DNA from: Thermoanaerobaculia bacterium
GTDB lineage: Bacteria > Acidobacteriota > Thermoanaerobaculia > Multivoradales > JAHEKO01
Assembly: GCA_945787575.1 (NCBI GenBank)
Contig: CALZKB010000012.1
Location: forward strand, 1 to 37,492
DNA length: 37,492 nucleotides
Direction: 5' to 3'
How positions within the stretch are numbered: the first letter of the stretch is position 1; each line of letters opens with the position of its first letter. A model generated the notes under the pieces. That model was not told the DNA's origin, made no database searches, and saw only the letters and a program-made list of their open reading frames with translations. The position numbers were made by a program, and so were the translations under genes. This document shows, piece by piece, positions 1-8,074 of this stretch.

Positions 1-406
1 GAACCGCGGCGGCTGCGGGAACTGCCGCTGGACTCGTTGCCGGTTGACTCCTCTGGGTGGCTCGGACATTGAGCCACACCTGCGCCAGCTGATCCTGGAC
101 CACCGCCGCGTCCTCGACCAGGACGCCGCTCCCGGTTCCGGCAGCGCCCGCAACGGCGAGCCGGCTGAACTTGGTCAGCTGGGCGTTGAGCAACCGAATG
201 CTGCGAGCATCGGCATCCGAAACGAGGGTTCCCTGCAGCTCCATGTGGCTGGTGATCTCGTCGAGCCACTCGGCCTGTGTCTGCATCGCCTGGATCTGTT
301 CACTCGAGGCGAGCGCTTGAGCCAAGACCGCTTCCTGGCCGAGGCCGATGACCGGAATCATCACCGCCAGGACGCATCGGCGGATCTTCGAAAGTCGAGT
401 TCTCAT
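1..406 (-). CDS. Secreted protein of unknown function, C-terminus beyond left edge
   Basis: An open frame reads leftward from ATG at 406 to the window edge without a stop (135 codons seen). The start is supported by an AGGGGGA ribosome binding site about 7 bases upstream. The N-terminus has basic residues ([10 protein letters not shown]), then a hydrophobic stretch and an Ala-Gln-Ala type cleavage region near residues 28-32, which reads as a Sec signal peptide. The mature part is helical and rich in Gln, Glu and Ala (positions 33-75), followed by a Gly/Ala-rich segment and a Pro/Ala-rich stretch at the edge. I do not recognise the family; it could be a periplasmic helical or coiled-coil protein. 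It is divergent from the broken sigma54 activator at 649. The ends of the frame and the signal peptide are seen; the function is unknown. Confidence 0.6.
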   Translation of the reverse strand, partial: MRTRLSKIRRCVLAVMIPVIGLGQEAVLAQALASSEQIQAMQTQAEWLDEITSHMELQGTLVSDADARSIRLLNAQLTKFSRLAVAGAAGTGSGVLVEDAAVVQDQLAQVWLNVRATQRSQPATSPAAVPAAAAV

Positions 407-496
407 CTTCGCTTCCCCCTTTCGTATGGCTGCGCCCGACAGCTCGAGCCGACTTTCGGCGAGCTTCTTGCGCAGTGACACTCCCTGATCTCGCAA

Positions 497-525
497 GGCC
501 GGTGCCACTCCCGACGGCACCGGCC
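497..525. repeat. Perfect 10-bp inverted repeat in a divergent intergenic region
   Basis: GGCCGGTGCC (497-506) and its exact complement GGCACCGGCC (516-525) are separated by 9 bases. It lies between the divergent secreted-protein gene (start 406) and the activator remnant (start 649). It has no T-tract, so an operator or an RNA hairpin in a leader fits better than an intrinsic terminator. Its role is inferred only from position. Confidence 0.5.
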
Positions 526-648
526 AAGCCCGCTCGACCGCCAACAACCAAGCGGCTTTCCGGCCTCTCAAGAGAACTCTGGACGCGCCGACGTGGCACA
601 CATCGGAGACTTGCGCTCACCAGCAATCGGAAGCTACGCTCCGATTCC

Positions 649-2056
649 ATGCACATCCGAGCCGTAGTCATCTCGAACGACCCCGAGTGGTGTCTCGAGA
701 TTCGCCGTTTGTTGCCGAGCGACGACCTGTCGACGGTCGATTCGTTCTACGACTCGGCCGCGATCGGACGGCTGGAGGGTCTCAGCTTCGACCTGGCGTT
801 CATCGACCGGCAGGCGCTCGACGAGCCGTTGGAGCAGGCCCTCGAGCCCCTGACCGCACATCGCGACCGCCCCGGGATCTTCGTGCTGCAGAAGAAGGAG
901 ACGCCGGAGCAGACGGACGAGCTGATCGCCGCGGGCTGCAACGCGGTGATCGGCGCCAGCGCAGCACCCGACCTGCTCGGGCGGACCCTGAGCACTCTCG
1001 TCACGCGCTGGCAGGGGGTGATCTCGGAACGCCTGGCAGCCGGCGAGAAGCGCCCGGACTTCCGGCTTGGCGACTTCGCGTCCTACAGCCCCGCGATGAG
1101 CGAGACCCTGAAACTGGCCGAGCGGGTGGCGCGAGCCGACAGCTCGATCCTCATCACCGGCGAGACCGGCGTCGGCAAGGAGTGGATGGCCCGGGCGATG
1201 CATGCCACCAGCCGGCGCTCGGACGGCCCTTTCGTAGCCGTCAACTGCGCCGCCATCCCCGCGGAGCTCCTCGAGAGCGAGCTCTTCGGCCACGAAAAGG
1301 GCGCTTTCACCGGCGCCGTCCGGGCCCATCGCGGCTACTTCGAGCTAGCCCACGGCGGCACCCTGATGCTGGACGAGATCGCAGGACAAGACCGTGCGTC
1401 GGGTCGGCGCCGAAGCGGGACAGCCCTTCGATGTGCGGGTGATGGCGGCGACCCATCGCGACCTGGCCGAGGAGATCGAGGCGGGGCGTTTCCGCGAAGA
1501 TCTCTTCTACCGTCTGGCGGTCGTGACGCTCGAGGTGCCCCCCCTGAGGCGCCGGCAAGAGGACATTCCGCATCTGGCTCGGAACCACCTCGAGAGGCTC
1601 GGTACCGAGGTCTTGACCTTTGCCAAGGCGATCGACGACGAGGCCATGGCGGCTCTGGTCAGCTATTCCTGGCCCGGCAACGTGCGCGAGTTGATCAACG
1701 TCATCGAGCGCGCGGTGCTTCTGTGCGACCGCTCGAGCCTCGGATGCCAGCACTTGCCGGCCATCATCGTGGGTGAACGTGTCTCTTCGGCGGACGCGCT
1801 GCCCGGAGGCTACCTCCAGCTCCACGTGCCCGATTGGACGAAGATCTCGCTTAAAGAAGTCCGGCAAAAGACGCTCGAAGCCATCGAGCGGATCTACCTG
1901 TCCGAACAGCTACGGCGTCACCAGGGCCGCATCGCCGAAACCGCGAAGAGCTCGGGCATCGACCCGCGATCGCTCTACGACAAAATGAAGCGACTCGGCC
2001 TCGACAAGGCCGACTTCAAGCCGGGGACCACGCCGGACGGCGAGGCTCAGGGCTAG
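649..2056 (+). pseudogene. Sigma54 enhancer-binding protein (NtrC type), broken by a small deletion/frameshift
   Basis: Two adjoining frames together encode one NtrC-family activator. Frame 1 (ATG 649) carries a degenerate receiver-like domain (about residues 1-120, FIDR at the usual phospho-Asp strand) and the first half of an AAA+ domain: Walker A GETGVGKE, the sigma54-contact motif GAFTGA, and Walker B LMLDEIA ending near 1382. The protein resumes in frame 2 at about 1382 with QDKTVRRVG, then sensor I (AATHRDL), the WPGNVREL motif and a C-terminal Fis-type helix-turn-helix (about 1880-2020), stopping at 2056. Family members have about 14 residues between DEIA and Q(D/E), usually with a (K)LLRVL core. 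Here they are missing and the frame changes, which fits a deletion of about 44 bases. As written, no full activator can be made. Either this is a recent pseudogene or the assembly is wrong at about 1380. The 3' end overlaps the stop of the convergent sortase gene by four bases. Confidence 0.85.
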
Positions 2057-2691
2057 AACGCGGTCCGCCCGGGCGCCGAGGAGCCGGTGATCTCCGCTTC
2101 CCGCTCCCGTTCGCCGAGCCAACGGGCGTGGACGACGAAGCGCTGCGGCGCGGCGCCGACGTAGTCGAACGGGTAGCAGGTGATCAGCGTCAATTGACGC
2201 CCGCCTCGCGGATCGATGACGTCGACCTGGGTCGGTTCGACCACCCGGGTCTCTTCGATCCGATAGGAATGGATGGCGTACGGGGTCTCGATCTCGACTT
2301 CCTGTCCGACGACGACTCGGCGCAGACCGCGGAAGAAGGAGTCGCGGTGTGCCGCAAAGCTCGCATTGCCCCGCTCACCAGGCAGCGCCGTCCCGGGAAA
2401 GTGCCCCACCGCCCGCTTCAGGGTCTTGGCGTCGATACCCTCGAGCGCCACGGCGTCGACCTCGGCCTCTGAGATGACGATTCGCCCTACCACCGACCCC
2501 AGCGCCGGCCGCGGCGTCGGCGCGGAATCGAGCAGCTCTTCCGACGGCGGCAACCGACCCTCGAGCTCGCTGCGGCCCGCCTGCTGGGTCGCGCGGCGCT
2601 CGAGCACCTCGACTCCGATCCACAGCAGCAGAGCCAAACCGATCACGATCGCGAGGGTGCCGGGCAGCACACGAATCGGAGCCTTGGCCAT
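2053..2691 (-). CDS. Class-D-like sortase (membrane-anchored transpeptidase)
   Basis: This 212-residue protein has an N-terminal membrane anchor (about residues 8-30) followed by a sortase beta-barrel. The catalytic triad is visible: His115 in SFAAHRDSFF, Cys172 in TLITCYPFDYVG and Arg184 in APQRFVVHA. The TLxTC signature is classic for sortases, and the spacing resembles class D enzymes and those known from Gram-negative bacteria. Sortases cleave LPxT-like sorting signals between T and the next residue and transfer the protein to an amine acceptor at the cell envelope. The gene directly upstream (3527-2766) ends in LPQTA plus a membrane segment and basic tail, so it is almost certainly the dedicated substrate. 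A GC-rich hairpin with a T-run lies between the two genes. No clear Shine-Dalgarno precedes ATG 2691. Confidence 0.9.
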   Translation of the reverse strand: MAKAPIRVLPGTLAIVIGLALLLWIGVEVLERRATQQAGRSELEGRLPPSEELLDSAPTPRPALGSVVGRIVISEAEVDAVALEGIDAKTLKRAVGHFPGTALPGERGNASFAAHRDSFFRGLRRVVVGQEVEIETPYAIHSYRIEETRVVEPTQVDVIDPRGGRQLTLITCYPFDYVGAAPQRFVVHARWLGEREREAEITGSSAPGRTAF

Positions 2692-2705
2692 GAGTCATTC
2701 GCGCG

Positions 2706-2747
2706 AAAAGCCCGCCCCGCCCGGGGAGTGAACCTCGGGGCGGGGCG
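2706..2747 (-). terminator. GC-rich hairpin plus T-run between sortase substrate and sortase (attenuator candidate)
   Basis: CGCCCCGCCC (2713-2722) pairs with GGGCGGGGCG (2738-2747). On the minus strand the stem is followed within a few bases by TTTT (about 2706-2709), as in an intrinsic terminator. It sits after the stop of the LPQTA protein and before the sortase start, so it could allow abundant substrate with less sortase. Termination efficiency is inferred. Confidence 0.55.
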
Positions 2748-2765
2748 ACGACTCTTCTGGGAAGT

Positions 2766-3527
2766 CTAGCGCCAGAACCTCGACACCAGACCACCAGCGA
2801 TCAGCAGCAGACCGACGAGGGCAACCATGGGCGACTGGCTGGCAGTCTGCGGCAGGGTCACCATCGGCTCGGGCGCCTCGACCGGGGCAGGTGCCGGCTC
2901 GGGAGTCGGAGCCGGAGCCGGCTTCGGGATGTCCTGATAGGAGATCTTCACCGGCGACTCGTCGAACGTGTCCGGCAGCAGCACCAGTCCGGTCGCCATA
3001 TAGCTCGGCGGCTTGGTCGACACCACCCTGTAGGTCAGGGCGACACGCTGATTCGGCTTGGGGAACGGCTGACGGAAGGTCTTCGGGTCGATCACGAAGG
3101 CGTGCTTGCCCTGCTGGGTGCGAATGATCATTTGGTGCGGCGAGGTCACCGCCCCATCGAAGCGACCGATGATCGCCCGCTCGCGGATTCCCTTGCCCTC
3201 GACCCACACTTCCTGATCGACGAGGATGACGCGCTCCGCCACCTTCGAGCCGGGAGTGGTTTCACGCACGACTACCAGACTGCCTTCGCCCACAGGGCGC
3301 TGCGGCATGAGCGTGCTGTCGTTGAGCACGAAGACCTCGCGGCCCTTCTTGGTCCACAAGGCGAGCCTGCCTTCCTTCTTGGTGATCACGATACCCGACC
3401 TGAAGCCGGACTCCGTCTGGGTCTGTGCCTTCTCCGCGCCCTGCGCGACGGCAGGTGCAGCCAGCCCGGCCAGGGCCAGCACCGCGAGCGCTGGCGCAAG
3501 TGCGGCCAACTTGAGTAACTTGTTCAT
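2766..3527 (-). CDS. Exported sortase substrate with C-terminal LPQTA sorting signal
   Basis: The start is ATG 3527, chosen because AAGGGAG lies just upstream and a signal peptide follows immediately (MNKLLK, hydrophobic core, APAVA-QG cleavage near residue 28). An upstream in-frame ATG at 3626 has no such support. The 253-residue protein has a beta-rich central region (about 40-190) that may hold OB- or S1-like strands. A Pro/Ala/Glu-rich linker follows (about 200-222, PAPAPTPEP-like), then LPQTA at 225-229, a hydrophobic segment and the basic end SRFWR. That tripartite end is the canonical sortase sorting signal. With the sortase directly downstream, the protein is predicted to be covalently attached or processed at the envelope. 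Its own function is unknown; I do not recognise the central domain. Confidence 0.88.
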   Translation of the reverse strand: MNKLLKLAALAPALAVLALAGLAAPAVAQGAEKAQTQTESGFRSGIVITKKEGRLALWTKKGREVFVLNDSTLMPQRPVGEGSLVVVRETTPGSKVAERVILVDQEVWVEGKGIRERAIIGRFDGAVTSPHQMIIRTQQGKHAFVIDPKTFRQPFPKPNQRVALTYRVVSTKPPSYMATGLVLLPDTFDESPVKISYQDIPKPAPAPTPEPAPAPVEAPEPMVTLPQTASQSPMVALVGLLLIAGGLVSRFWR

Positions 3528-3817
3528 CTGATACAACTCCCTTCCGAGGAATCGGCGCACGAACTTGTGCGGCACTCCTCGCCGGAGCAAGCGCAGTGCC
3601 AAACCTGGGCGCCTCGGAGAGAACACCCGAAGAGGCCTTTTTTCAACGACTTAGCGGCCAGATTGCCAAGCGCAGAACCTGCCGGACTGGAGGTCCGGAG
3701 GTGGGGGCTCCGATTCGAATCGGAGAGCCTCGGCCAGATCGCCGGCGTCTCTCACCTCCGAGAGACCCCGTCCCTGCATTGTCCTGGGTTGCCAACAGTT
3801 GCCAGTGTCCGCCCGCG

Positions 3818-5125
3818 TTATCTGGACGGAGACGCTCCGTAAGAGCGGGCCTCCAGCACCGTCGGAATCGGCATATTCTGTGGGTCGTACTCCTTCTTCG
3901 GCGCATAGTCGCGAATCGCGACGGTGGTTCCCTGGAGGTTCTTCCCGAGCAGCCGGGCCACCTCGTTCCGCCAGCCCGGATTCGCCCTGACCTCCTCGAC
4001 GTCGAGGGTTTTCACATCGCCCAAGGCGAGGGGGATTCCCGGCGCGATGCTGACATTCCCCTCGGCCTCGTCCACCGCCGGAAACTCCTCGATCTGCTCG
4101 ATCGAGATCGGTTGCTTGCGCCCGCCCGCCGAGACGATCATCGCCACGGATTCGGGCTCCGTCTCACCGTGTAGGAGCCCGTTCCCGACAAAGTTGTTGC
4201 GGCTGATGACGAGTGACGGCAGCTGGCCATGCAGCGCCAGAACAGCGCCACCGAAATTGGCGTAGAACAAGTTGTTCGTGAGGACGATCTCGTCCGCCGC
4301 GTCCCTGGGGCCCAGCTCGACGGCAGCGGGCAGCCCGGTGTCCGGGTCGGGATTGTAGGCCCAGTTGACCAGGAAGCTGCAGTGGTCGACCTCGATCCGG
4401 GCCGGCCGATTCCGGAAGCGGGCCGTGTCGAGTTTGAGGGGGATGCGGTTGTTGAGGAAGATCGAGTTGGAGAAGCGGATCACCGCTTGCGGAGTGGCCG
4501 CGCGAATCGTCGTCTCCATCACTCGATTCGCCGAGTTCATGAAGATGCAATTGTCGAACGCCAGCTCGTCGAGCTCGAGGTAGTTGAACTTGATGAACAC
4601 GTGGGTCGAGGACTTACCGACCAGCAGGCTATTGGTGTCGACGTCGTAAGCGTTCGAGGCCGCAGTGTCGAACAGCAAGCCATCGACCACCAGCGACCCC
4701 AGCTTGCTGTTCCGGGCGAAGGTCCAGAGCGGCGCACTGCGCTCGGCGATGGTGACGATGCGAGATGGGCTGTGGAAGGGATTCCGCGACGCGAAGTCGT
4801 CCGTGTGGCCGCCCTCGATTCGCAACTCGCCGGCGGGGTTGGCGAACGCCGGCAGAGCATAGGCGCCGGATCCGAGATCGCCGTCGAAGTCGCCCGCTGC
4901 GAGCTTGAGCAGGACCTTCACCTCACCACCGGCGTTGAGGTCGCCGGCTGCCTTGGCGAACCCCTTGCTCAACGACGAGAGCCAAGCGCCACCTTCCCGC
5001 TCCGCCGCCGCTTCGCCCGCCTCTCGGTCACCGCCGACGAAGTAGGTGACGGCCGCGGCCTCGACCAAGCTCGGACAGAGGGATAGGGCAAGCACTAATA
5101 GAACAGAACCTGGACAGCTGCGCAT
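3818..5125 (-). CDS. Secreted right-handed parallel beta-helix protein
   Basis: The start is ATG 5125, with GAGGAG six bases upstream. It opens a clear signal peptide (MRSCPGS, a hydrophobic core, VEA-AAV near residue 23). The 435-residue protein has the repeating pattern of pectate-lyase-like beta-helix rungs from about residue 100 to 330, with recurrent units such as VDGLLFD, FDNCIFMN, FSNSIFLNN, VDHCSFLVN, LTNNLFYAN and ISRNNFVGN. Short N-rich turns following hydrophobic strands are typical. No lyase catalytic set can be assigned, so it may bind or process a polysaccharide or be structural. It is followed 290 bases downstream by the sortase-substrate gene, with no apparent functional link. 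A GC hairpin (5158-5179) lies in its leader, just upstream of the start. Confidence 0.82.
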   Translation of the reverse strand: MRSCPGSVLLVLALSLCPSLVEAAAVTYFVGGDREAGEAAAEREGGAWLSSLSKGFAKAAGDLNAGGEVKVLLKLAAGDFDGDLGSGAYALPAFANPAGELRIEGGHTDDFASRNPFHSPSRIVTIAERSAPLWTFARNSKLGSLVVDGLLFDTAASNAYDVDTNSLLVGKSSTHVFIKFNYLELDELAFDNCIFMNSANRVMETTIRAATPQAVIRFSNSIFLNNRIPLKLDTARFRNRPARIEVDHCSFLVNWAYNPDPDTGLPAAVELGPRDAADEIVLTNNLFYANFGGAVLALHGQLPSLVISRNNFVGNGLLHGETEPESVAMIVSAGGRKQPISIEQIEEFPAVDEAEGNVSIAPGIPLALGDVKTLDVEEVRANPGWRNEVARLLGKNLQGTTVAIRDYAPKKEYDPQNMPIPTVLEARSYGASPSR

Positions 5126-5286
5126 TTCGGCTCCTCGTCGGTAGGTGCATCGCAACGCCCGGGGCTCCCAGAGCCCGGGTGAAGGATCCAGATGGCCTCT
5201 CAGTTCTTCGACTTTGTCTTCGTAAACAATCACGCGGCGATGGGTCAACACCCCTTGGGGTGGGGTCCGTCGAGCCGTGCTCCGGG

Positions 5287-5973
5287 TCAGCCGCCACCGG
5301 CCGGGTAGGTTCGCCCGGCTTCCAACCCCTGCGGATTCGGATCGGTGTTCCGAAAGTTGACCGCGATCGACGAGCAGTCCCCTCCCGTGCCTGGCAGCCC
5401 CGGAAGGCGGGAGCACGGGTGAACCGAGAAGTGGAGGTGGGGAACCCCACCCGTGTTGCCGGTGTCCCCGCTACGGCCCACCGACTCACCGGCGGCGACG
5501 AGCTCGCCCACTTCCACCAGGTTGCCGTCGCGGGTCAGGTGCGAGTAAAGCGCAACCGTTCCGTCGTCGTGCTCGATCGTGACGAGATTGGTGCGCGACC
5601 GATCGCCGTCCTCGGCGCCGCCGAGCGAGTGAACGACCACCCCCGACCGGGCGGCTGTCACCGTCGTGCCGAGCGGCATCAAGAAATCGTACCCGTTGCT
5701 CCAGAAGCCGGAATGGCCGAAGCCGGAGCAGTTGGCCTGGTTGACGTAGTAGGCGGTCCCCACTGGGTAGGGAAGCGCGTAGGGCGAGGACTGCCACGCA
5801 CCGAAGGGGCCACAGATGTCGGGCTCTGCGCGGGGCGCGCTGGGGCTATCACCGTGGTCGCAGGCGGCAACCGAGAGCACCAGGAGGGCGCGCGGGAGGA
5901 GGGCTGCCGCCCACCGACGAAAAGCGGGGAGGGCTCGAAGCCGAGAGGTCTTTCCTGCAGAGATCTGGCGCAT
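5287..5973 (-). CDS. M23-like (LytM) peptidase domain lipoprotein
   Basis: This 228-residue protein begins with a basic N-terminus and a lipobox, LSVAAC, with the lipidated Cys at 38. The domain from about 80 to 185 matches the M23 metallopeptidase fold: YDFLMPLGTTVTAARSG (Asp96), YSHL (His145) and PHLHF (His179, His181). M23 enzymes cut peptide cross-links of peptidoglycan or act as degenerate activators of amidases. The first zinc-binding His, usually four residues before the Asp (HxxxD), is not there: the sequence is SNGYD. The nearest His is 87 (GHSGFW), nine residues before the Asp. Catalysis is therefore uncertain. The last residues (PAGGG) are low complexity. It is in the same direction as the beta-helix gene but separated by 161 bases. 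Confidence 0.82.
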   Translation of the reverse strand: MRQISAGKTSRLRALPAFRRWAAALLPRALLVLSVAACDHGDSPSAPRAEPDICGPFGAWQSSPYALPYPVGTAYYVNQANCSGFGHSGFWSNGYDFLMPLGTTVTAARSGVVVHSLGGAEDGDRSRTNLVTIEHDDGTVALYSHLTRDGNLVEVGELVAAGESVGRSGDTGNTGGVPHLHFSVHPCSRLPGLPGTGGDCSSIAVNFRNTDPNPQGLEAGRTYPAGGG

Positions 5974-6057
5974 CGTGTTCGTCGCTCTTCCCTCCTGCCC
6001 AGAGACGCGACATCGTAGGAGACGATCCGCAAGATCGCCCCGACGCCCACGTGCGCT

Positions 6058-7341
6058 TTAGTCCCATCGGCCTAGCGTCGATCCCGGAGACCGGACCGTC
6101 GGCGGCCGACGGATCGACAACGAAAGGCCCTCACCAGTCGACGCCGATGATCGGCAGCCAGGGAGTGCGCCAGCGGCTCGAGCGCTATCGTCTTCTGGAG
6201 CTCCTCGATGGCTTCGTCGTTCCTGCCCGTTATGAGCAGAACGCCGCGCTCCCTTTTCGGCCTCCGTCCAATTCCAACCCAGCGCGAGAGTTATATTTGC
6301 CAGCGTCAGATGGGCATCGGAGACGGAATCGTCCAGGTCAAGAGCCTGAAAGGCGTAGGCCTTGGCTTTCTCGAGCGACTCGCTTGGCGACTCGACGGCG
6401 CCCCTCGCAAGCCACAGATAGAGCTCGGCCAGTCCGCCATGCGGCTGAGCGTAGTCCGGGGCGATGGCGATCGCCTGCTCGAACGCCTCTCTTGCCTTGC
6501 CAACGGCCTCCTCTCCGCGCTGGTCGGAGAAGTAAAGGCCCACCTCCTGCGGTGAGAGCGTGATACGGATCCGCTCGGCAATGGCGCGGGCCACGTCGCT
6601 CTGCAGGCCGAGAACATCTTCCAGCTCGCGCTCGAAGTTGTTGGCCCACAGGTGTCGCTCCGGTCCGATACCGACGAGTTGCGCGGTGATCCGGACCGTG
6701 TTCTCCGATCTCAAGACCGACCCCTCGATCACGGCATCGACTCCGAGCCTGCCGGCAATCTCCTCGAGAGAGTCCTGGGTGTCGCGGTAGCGGTTGACCG
6801 AGGTCCGAGAGATGACGCGCAGCGCGCCGATCCTGGAGAGCTCGGTGATCGGTGCGCCGTGCATCCCGTCGACGAAGTACTGCTGTTCGGGATCGCCCAT
6901 CAGGTTGTCGAGAGGAAGCACCGCGAGTGATTTGATCTCGCCAGTCTCGGGCGTTGCGGGAGCCCCTCTTCCGGTCAGCCAGGCGAAACCGCCCGCGACG
7001 GTCAGCATGGTGACCGCCGCGATCGCTAAGCGCCAGCCGAACGCCCGCTCGAGCCTGGGCGCGACGGCCTCTGTCGCCGGAGCGCTCCTCTCGGAACGGA
7101 GAAGCTCCGCCAGATCCGTCCGCACGCCGTGCACCGACTGGTACCGGTCATTGGGGTCCTTTGCCAGCATCTTCCTGACGATGTGTCCGAGTAGCTCCGG
7201 CGTTTGGTCACTGTAGCGGGCCAACGGGTCGGTTTCGAAGGCCGCACCGAGGAACTTCAGTGCGACCTTGCGGCCAAGAACGGTGTCCTCGGCGAGATAC
7301 ACTTCACCCATCCCGCCTTCGCCGAGCTTCTTCAGTATCTG
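6058..7341 (-). pseudogene. Eroded Ser/Thr kinase-TolB-TPR gene (internal deletion, lost start, 3' frameshift)
   Basis: The sequence is a decayed relative of the intact kinase at 8075-10264. It begins in mid-domain with [19 protein letters not shown] right after an in-frame TAA (7342-7344). It keeps the glycine-rich loop and the VALK lysine, then jumps from DPLAR straight to [17 protein letters not shown]. About 200 kinase residues, with HRDLKP and DFG, are therefore absent in frame. A membrane segment (around [18 protein letters not shown]), the TolB-like region ([10 protein letters not shown] to LSPQEV) and the first TPRs follow. Near 6260 the frame changes. TPR-like coding ([16 protein letters not shown]) continues in another frame to about 6150, so a second deletion is present. 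An open frame from ATG 7311 still exists, but no active kinase could result. I read it as a pseudogene. Confidence 0.85.
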
Positions 7342-7516
7342 TTAATGCCCGTAAGTTAGGCCGATCATGGCTCGCGGTCAGCTCTACGCTACGGTCGCGA
7401 GCCGCGCAGAGGACCACCTCGAGGGGTGGGTGTCACCGGTTGTGAGCGAGACCCTCGGGGCAGCGTTGGGGATTGGGGGGCGGCACCCGGCCGCCTCGAC
7501 CTACCGGCTAGGCCGC

Positions 7517-7723
7517 TCAGGTAAAGCCGGAGCCGGCACCGCAACCACCGGCTGTCGGGACCGACGCCTTGCCGTCCGAGCTGCTGGCAAAGGTCGAATA
7601 CTGCTTCTCCAACTTGGCCGCATCACATTGCGGGCAGCTCAGGCCATCAGCGCCTTCGCCGATTCTCTGCAGGATCTCGAAGCGGTGTCCGCACTCGGCA
7701 CAGGCGTATTCGTAGAGTGGCAT
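7517..7723 (-). CDS. FmdB-family zinc ribbon protein
   Basis: This is a 68-residue protein with the FmdB signature: [16 protein letters not shown], then about 20 residues on LSCPQC. The two CxxC pairs (Cys8/11 and about Cys34/37) would bind one zinc ion. The tail is Gly/Ser-rich (GGCGAGSGF), as is common in this family. FmdB-like proteins are often called putative regulatory proteins; their biochemical role is not settled. The start has GGAGAG about 6 bases upstream. It stands alone between two degraded genes. Confidence 0.88.
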   Translation of the reverse strand: MPLYEYACAECGHRFEILQRIGEGADGLSCPQCDAAKLEKQYSTFASSSDGKASVPTAGGCGAGSGFT

Positions 7724-7859
7724 GATGATCTCTCCGGGCGCGAATTCTATCGACCTCGCGTGCTCCGGGGAAGTCGACCCTGTCGGTGTGCCCGACGGCG
7801 GGCGCCTGATGGCACTTGAAGATCAGACCCCGTGCCGTCTTCCGAAATGATCTTCCGCT

Positions 7860-8050
7860 GCTAGCGTCGCGGTCCTCGTCCGAGTCCGCTCCGGCCACCG
7901 CGCTCGAGGTCAGCGCTTCGTCGCCGGTCAGTCGTCGGATCGCCGCCGCGACCTCCGCCTGCAGGAGCGTCGGCGCGACCAGAGCGCTTCCCTCGACAAC
8001 GGCCTCCTCGAGCCAACGTGCGCCTCGCCGCTCCACCCAGTTACGGTCAT
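7860..8050 (-). pseudogene. Remnant of a PIN-domain (VapC-like) toxin gene
   Basis: Reading leftward, ATG ACC GTA at 8050 matches a typical VapC start (MTV). That frame soon loses similarity. In another frame, from about 8042 to 7862, the peptide reads RWLEEAVVEGSALVAPTLLQ, continuing AEVAAAIRRLTGDEAL. This is the segment that follows the first catalytic Asp region of many PIN toxins (WLxEA, LxAPxLLxxEVAxAIxRxTGD). The Asp-bearing start (VDASV) and the C-terminal half are absent. Two deletions with a frameshift explain this best. No antitoxin gene is seen beside it. The family assignment is from pattern recognition, so confidence is moderate. Confidence 0.55.
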
Positions 8051-8074
8051 TGCAGGCTGTGACGCTCTTGCGGC

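Noticed and set aside
570-625. Sigma54 promoter in front of the broken activator (TGGCAC ... TTGC)
   Set aside because: The two halves are separated by 11 bases instead of 4-5, so GG and GC are far from the required 10-base spacing.
3640-3735. tRNA-like segment (5-bp stem with a GGA-centred loop, then a TTCGAATC arm)
   Set aside because: CCGGA-CTGGAGG-TCCGG looks like an anticodon arm and CTCCGATTCGAATCGGAG like a T arm. The T arm is a perfect palindrome without the usual closing G-C and 7-base loop, no D arm fits, and no 7-bp acceptor stem can be drawn. At most a decayed tRNA; a tRNA covariance search would decide.
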